From a bacterium (GTDB taxonomy: Bacteria; Bacillota; Clostridia; Oscillospirales; Oscillospiraceae), in the NCBI GenBank assembly GCA_019424865.1, contig JAHYYS010000013.1, positions 1 through 40,179 on the forward strand: a stretch of 40,179 bases of DNA, written 5' to 3'. Below the pieces are notes generated by a model. It ran no database searches and was not told the origin of the DNA. It was given only the letters and a program-made list of their open reading frames with translations. Shown piece by piece: positions 37,903-40,179 of the stretch; the first letter of the stretch is position 1; each line of letters opens with the position of its first letter. A program made the position numbers and the translations under genes.

Positions 37903-39747
37903 GTGAAAAATAAAAAGATGGATCAGGAATATTCCTTTGCCCTGCGGCCCGCTTCTATTGAGGAGGTGGGCCTTTTCTATTCCAACGATGAGCAGGATGA
38001 GGCTCTGGGCACTGTGGGCCATCTCCGCCTGGACTTCGGACACGGCTTTCTACCGTTAAGGTCTACATGCTATCCCCACAATGATGACCAATTCAATACG
38101 CTGGAATTTAAGATGCTCCTGCGAGAGTTTTTGGAGGCCATGCAGGATAACGGCCCGCTGGCAAGTCTGTCCTCTATGGAAGCCTACTGCCAGAAACACG
38201 GTGGGGCTATCACAGAGGATGGGCAGACCTACGGATATGTTTGGGAAACAGAGCAATATCGTTTCTGCCTTCGCTGTACGCCCAGTCCGTTTGAATGTCA
38301 GGGGTACCTATACTGCTATGACCTATGGCAGCAGCAAATTCAGAAAAACTGTCCGGTGGGCCAGGTGACCTACGCCAGCGGTGAACAGCAGATGTTTACC
38401 GTTGTCCAGCATTATCTCCAGACGATCCGGGAGGAGCTTCCCTATCGGGACACGACTGGTTTCCGCTTTGAGACCCTGACAGACGATCCCCAGGTGCGGA
38501 AAGCAGTGGATGACATCTTGTTGGATTTCGCCGGCGAGGAGAATCCACGTCGGGCCTGCAACTATGGCCTGACCGAGGCCGGAAAACAAGCTCTGCGGGA
38601 TGCGGCGGACCCCGACAGCCCCCACACTTATGCTTGGTTCGTCCTGACGGACTGTAATACGCTGGAGGAACAGATTTTCCGGGATCTGACCTTAGAGAAG
38701 GCTATCCAGATCTATCAGGCCAGCGACTGCCAGGAGAAACGCATTGGGGTTACAAAAGACGAAATTGCAACGGTGGATCTGGTTCGTTCCCTGGATGGAG
38801 AGCAGCAGTTCTTTGGAGATTACCACAATCTGAGTAGTTTCCAAAATGACCCTGTGATCTCTGGTGCAGTGGAGAGACTACAGCAGGAACTGGAACAAAC
38901 TCCTGAAGTGCAGGGAGCTATGCGAACCTGTTCTTGGACAGAAAGGGATTTACAGTATCAGGAATACTCTCAACGGATGTTGAGCGCCATATCCGGACTC
39001 ACAAGCTATGCCGCATCTCTGGCGTCCAAGGGTCAGGATGACACGGTAGGTATCCTGCGGGAGCTGCTGATCGATATGTGTTGGATCTGGGAGGGCTACG
39101 ACCCGATCAGTGAGACAGAAATACCGTGGGACGAATTTCTGGCCCAGTACATGGGTCCTTTTGACGAGGCGGTCGAACAAGCAAAACGCACCGGGAATGC
39201 CCCCGGTATTGCCCCAGAAACCAAAGGACAGATTTTTTATGGAATTGGAATCCACATGCGAGAACTGATTGAATCCTGCGGTGACATGGAACAGACGCGC
39301 CAATGGATGAGCCTGGCGGAACGAATGAACGAGGAGTGGGCTGGGACGACCCCGTATCCCTTGTTCTATCAAATGATCGACGGTCCTCTTTGGGAGGGAA
39401 TAGCATGTGGAAAACCTGTTTTACACCTACACTACGACATCATACCGGCCAGTCTCCTTCCAAAAGGCTGGTACTGTTATCACTTATCAAAGGATAAAGA
39501 ACTGCTGCTTGTGGATCAGCATCCAGAGCATGGATACGCCGGTACAATCATTTCCCCCTATTCTCTCAAAAATCCATCTGCACAGTTCCGGGAACTGAGC
39601 GGAAAGTACCAGCCCAGTTGGGTGTCCACTACTTTATGTGAATTTTGTGAAAAATATGGGATCACACTGCCTGAGACATTTTTGGGGGAAGAACTGCAAA
39701 GGCAGAGTCAATGGCAATCTACTACAATGGAGGGAATGAGCTTATGA
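37903..39747 (+). CDS. Large polyvalent-type accessory protein (LPD/DUF4316-like)
   Basis: A 614-residue cytoplasmic multidomain protein. The first ~150 residues (FALRPASIEEVGLFYSN, LEFKMLLREFLEAMQ, YLYCYDLW) look like one of the LPD domains of conjugative elements. Residues ~200-330, with YGLTEAGKQALRDAADPDS, TYAWFVLTDCNTLEEQIFRDL and KRIGVTKDEIATVDLVRSLDG, resemble the DUF4316-like unit common in these elements. The last third has no family that I can name. The GTG at 37903 is chosen for CTGGAGGTGACGAAG just before it. A 78-base gap separates it from the ART-like gene, and its stop overlaps the next start (ATGA). Its role is unknown. Confidence 0.65.
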   Translation: MKNKKMDQEYSFALRPASIEEVGLFYSNDEQDEALGTVGHLRLDFGHGFLPLRSTCYPHNDDQFNTLEFKMLLREFLEAMQDNGPLASLSSMEAYCQKHGGAITEDGQTYGYVWETEQYRFCLRCTPSPFECQGYLYCYDLWQQQIQKNCPVGQVTYASGEQQMFTVVQHYLQTIREELPYRDTTGFRFETLTDDPQVRKAVDDILLDFAGEENPRRACNYGLTEAGKQALRDAADPDSPHTYAWFVLTDCNTLEEQIFRDLTLEKAIQIYQASDCQEKRIGVTKDEIATVDLVRSLDGEQQFFGDYHNLSSFQNDPVISGAVERLQQELEQTPEVQGAMRTCSWTERDLQYQEYSQRMLSAISGLTSYAASLASKGQDDTVGILRELLIDMCWIWEGYDPISETEIPWDEFLAQYMGPFDEAVEQAKRTGNAPGIAPETKGQIFYGIGIHMRELIESCGDMEQTRQWMSLAERMNEEWAGTTPYPLFYQMIDGPLWEGIACGKPVLHLHYDIIPASLLPKGWYCYHLSKDKELLLVDQHPEHGYAGTIISPYSLKNPSAQFRELSGKYQPSWVSTTLCEFCEKYGITLPETFLGEELQRQSQWQSTTMEGMSL

Positions 39748-40179
39748 AAGTAGATCAAGCGTGGCTGGATTTCCTGCGGGAGCAATTTCCCAAAGGGAGC
39801 CAAGTTAGAAGCTGGGAACTGGATGACCCAGAACACATATCTATCGGGACGCTGGAACAGATCGATGAAGAAGGGCGATTTCACACGCGCTTGGAGGATG
39901 GGACCATTCGAAAACTGGCGTTGGGAGAGGAACAATTCTCCGTCCAGCCGCCGGAGCCCACCCTGCTGAAACTCTACATGCCCCTGACCGCTGATTTCTA
40001 TGGGCGGGATAAGTGGGGCGATGTAGATGAGACCGGCGAGGAATGGGATGGACGGACACTGCTGGACTACGAGGACCATATCCAGGGCGCTCTGGTCAGA
40101 AACCGGATGCCGGAGGAGAAAGAGCGGGGCGTTATGCGCTGGTACGATAAACAGGACAGCCTGAATGTCAAAGTGCGGT
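39744..40179 (+). CDS. DUF4314-like accessory protein, cut by the window edge
   Basis: The first ~145 residues are visible. Residues 1-68 (WLDFLREQFPKGSQVRSWEL, then IGTLEQIDEEGRFHTRLEDG) look like DUF4314, a small beta-rich domain of conjugative-element proteins. From ~75 a second part begins: LLKLYMPLTADFYGRDKWGD and TLLDYEDHIQGALVRNRMPEEKERGVMRWYD, seen in the same kind of elements. The ATG at 39744 overlaps the preceding stop (ATGA), with GGAGGGAATGAGC as ribosome site. The frame is open at 40179. Confidence 0.65.
   Translation, partial: MKVDQAWLDFLREQFPKGSQVRSWELDDPEHISIGTLEQIDEEGRFHTRLEDGTIRKLALGEEQFSVQPPEPTLLKLYMPLTADFYGRDKWGDVDETGEEWDGRTLLDYEDHIQGALVRNRMPEEKERGVMRWYDKQDSLNVKVR

Larger units (their letters stand above)
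34737..40179 (+). mobile_element. Left part of a probable integrative conjugative element or its remnant
   Basis: From just after tRNA-Ala to the right edge, the DNA has visibly lower GC and more mixed codon use than the chromosome to the left. All genes run the same way and belong to families seen in Clostridia conjugative elements: ArdA-like antirestriction protein, LPD/DUF4316-like large protein and DUF4314-like protein. Their starts and stops overlap. No integrase, relaxase or coupling protein lies inside the window, so the left boundary near 34.70-34.74 kb is inferred from the tRNA and the composition step. Confidence 0.6.

Overview
The window looks like chromosomal DNA from a GC-rich, gut-type Clostridia bacterium of the Oscillospiraceae kind (Flavonifractor/Oscillibacter-like). 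This placement is inferred from the Firmicutes order nusB-xseAB-ispA-dxs-tlyA-nadK-argR-recN, the fused citXG, AGGAGG-type ribosome sites, frequent GTG/TTG starts and a Clostridia-style conjugative-element operon. No species can be named from the sequence alone.

Region 1 (1-7.9 kb) is a citrate module. It holds the 3' end of citF, then citC and a citXG fusion. A divergent pair follows: an OmpR-type response regulator (minus strand) and a hybrid sensor kinase (plus strand). The kinase is followed by a TctC/Bug-type solute-binding lipoprotein with no TctA/TctB permease. The likely logic is a binding protein that presents a tricarboxylate to the kinase, which controls citrate fermentation.

Region 2 (7.9-13.3 kb) has a GT2 glycosyltransferase with a GtrA-like membrane tail (minus strand), an HtrA protease gene broken just before its catalytic residues, and a second two-component system. 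It ends with two tandem copies of an intergenic repeat whose core also occurs after citF.

Region 3 (13.2-23.2 kb, minus strand) has a yjdF-family gene behind a structured leader with a sequestered ribosome site. Upstream of it lies a ten-gene Mrp/Mbh-type cation/proton antiporter operon: E, F, G, MbhD-like, MbhE/MrpB-like, C and four NuoL/M/N-type subunits. No hydrogenase or other redox subunit is visible.

Region 4 (23.3-33.4 kb, minus strand) is a tightly packed housekeeping operon: nusB, a TsaD/Kae1 paralogue, xseA, xseB, ispA, a DUF212 membrane protein, dxs, tlyA, nadK, argR and recN. Many stop and start codons overlap.

Region 5 (33.5-34.8 kb, plus strand) carries an XRE regulator fused to a desulfoferrodoxin/superoxide-reductase-like domain, then a tRNA-Ala(GGC) gene. 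A 21-bp copy of that tRNA's 5' end lies 118 bp upstream of it. Long inverted repeats and a strong terminator follow the tRNA.

Region 6 (34.8 kb to the right edge, plus strand) has visibly lower GC and reads as cargo or the early operon of a conjugative element. It includes an ArdA-like antirestriction protein, a protein with an ADP-ribosyltransferase-like R/S/E pattern, a large polyvalent-type protein, and a DUF4314-like protein cut by the window end. No integrase, relaxase or opposite element end is inside the window.
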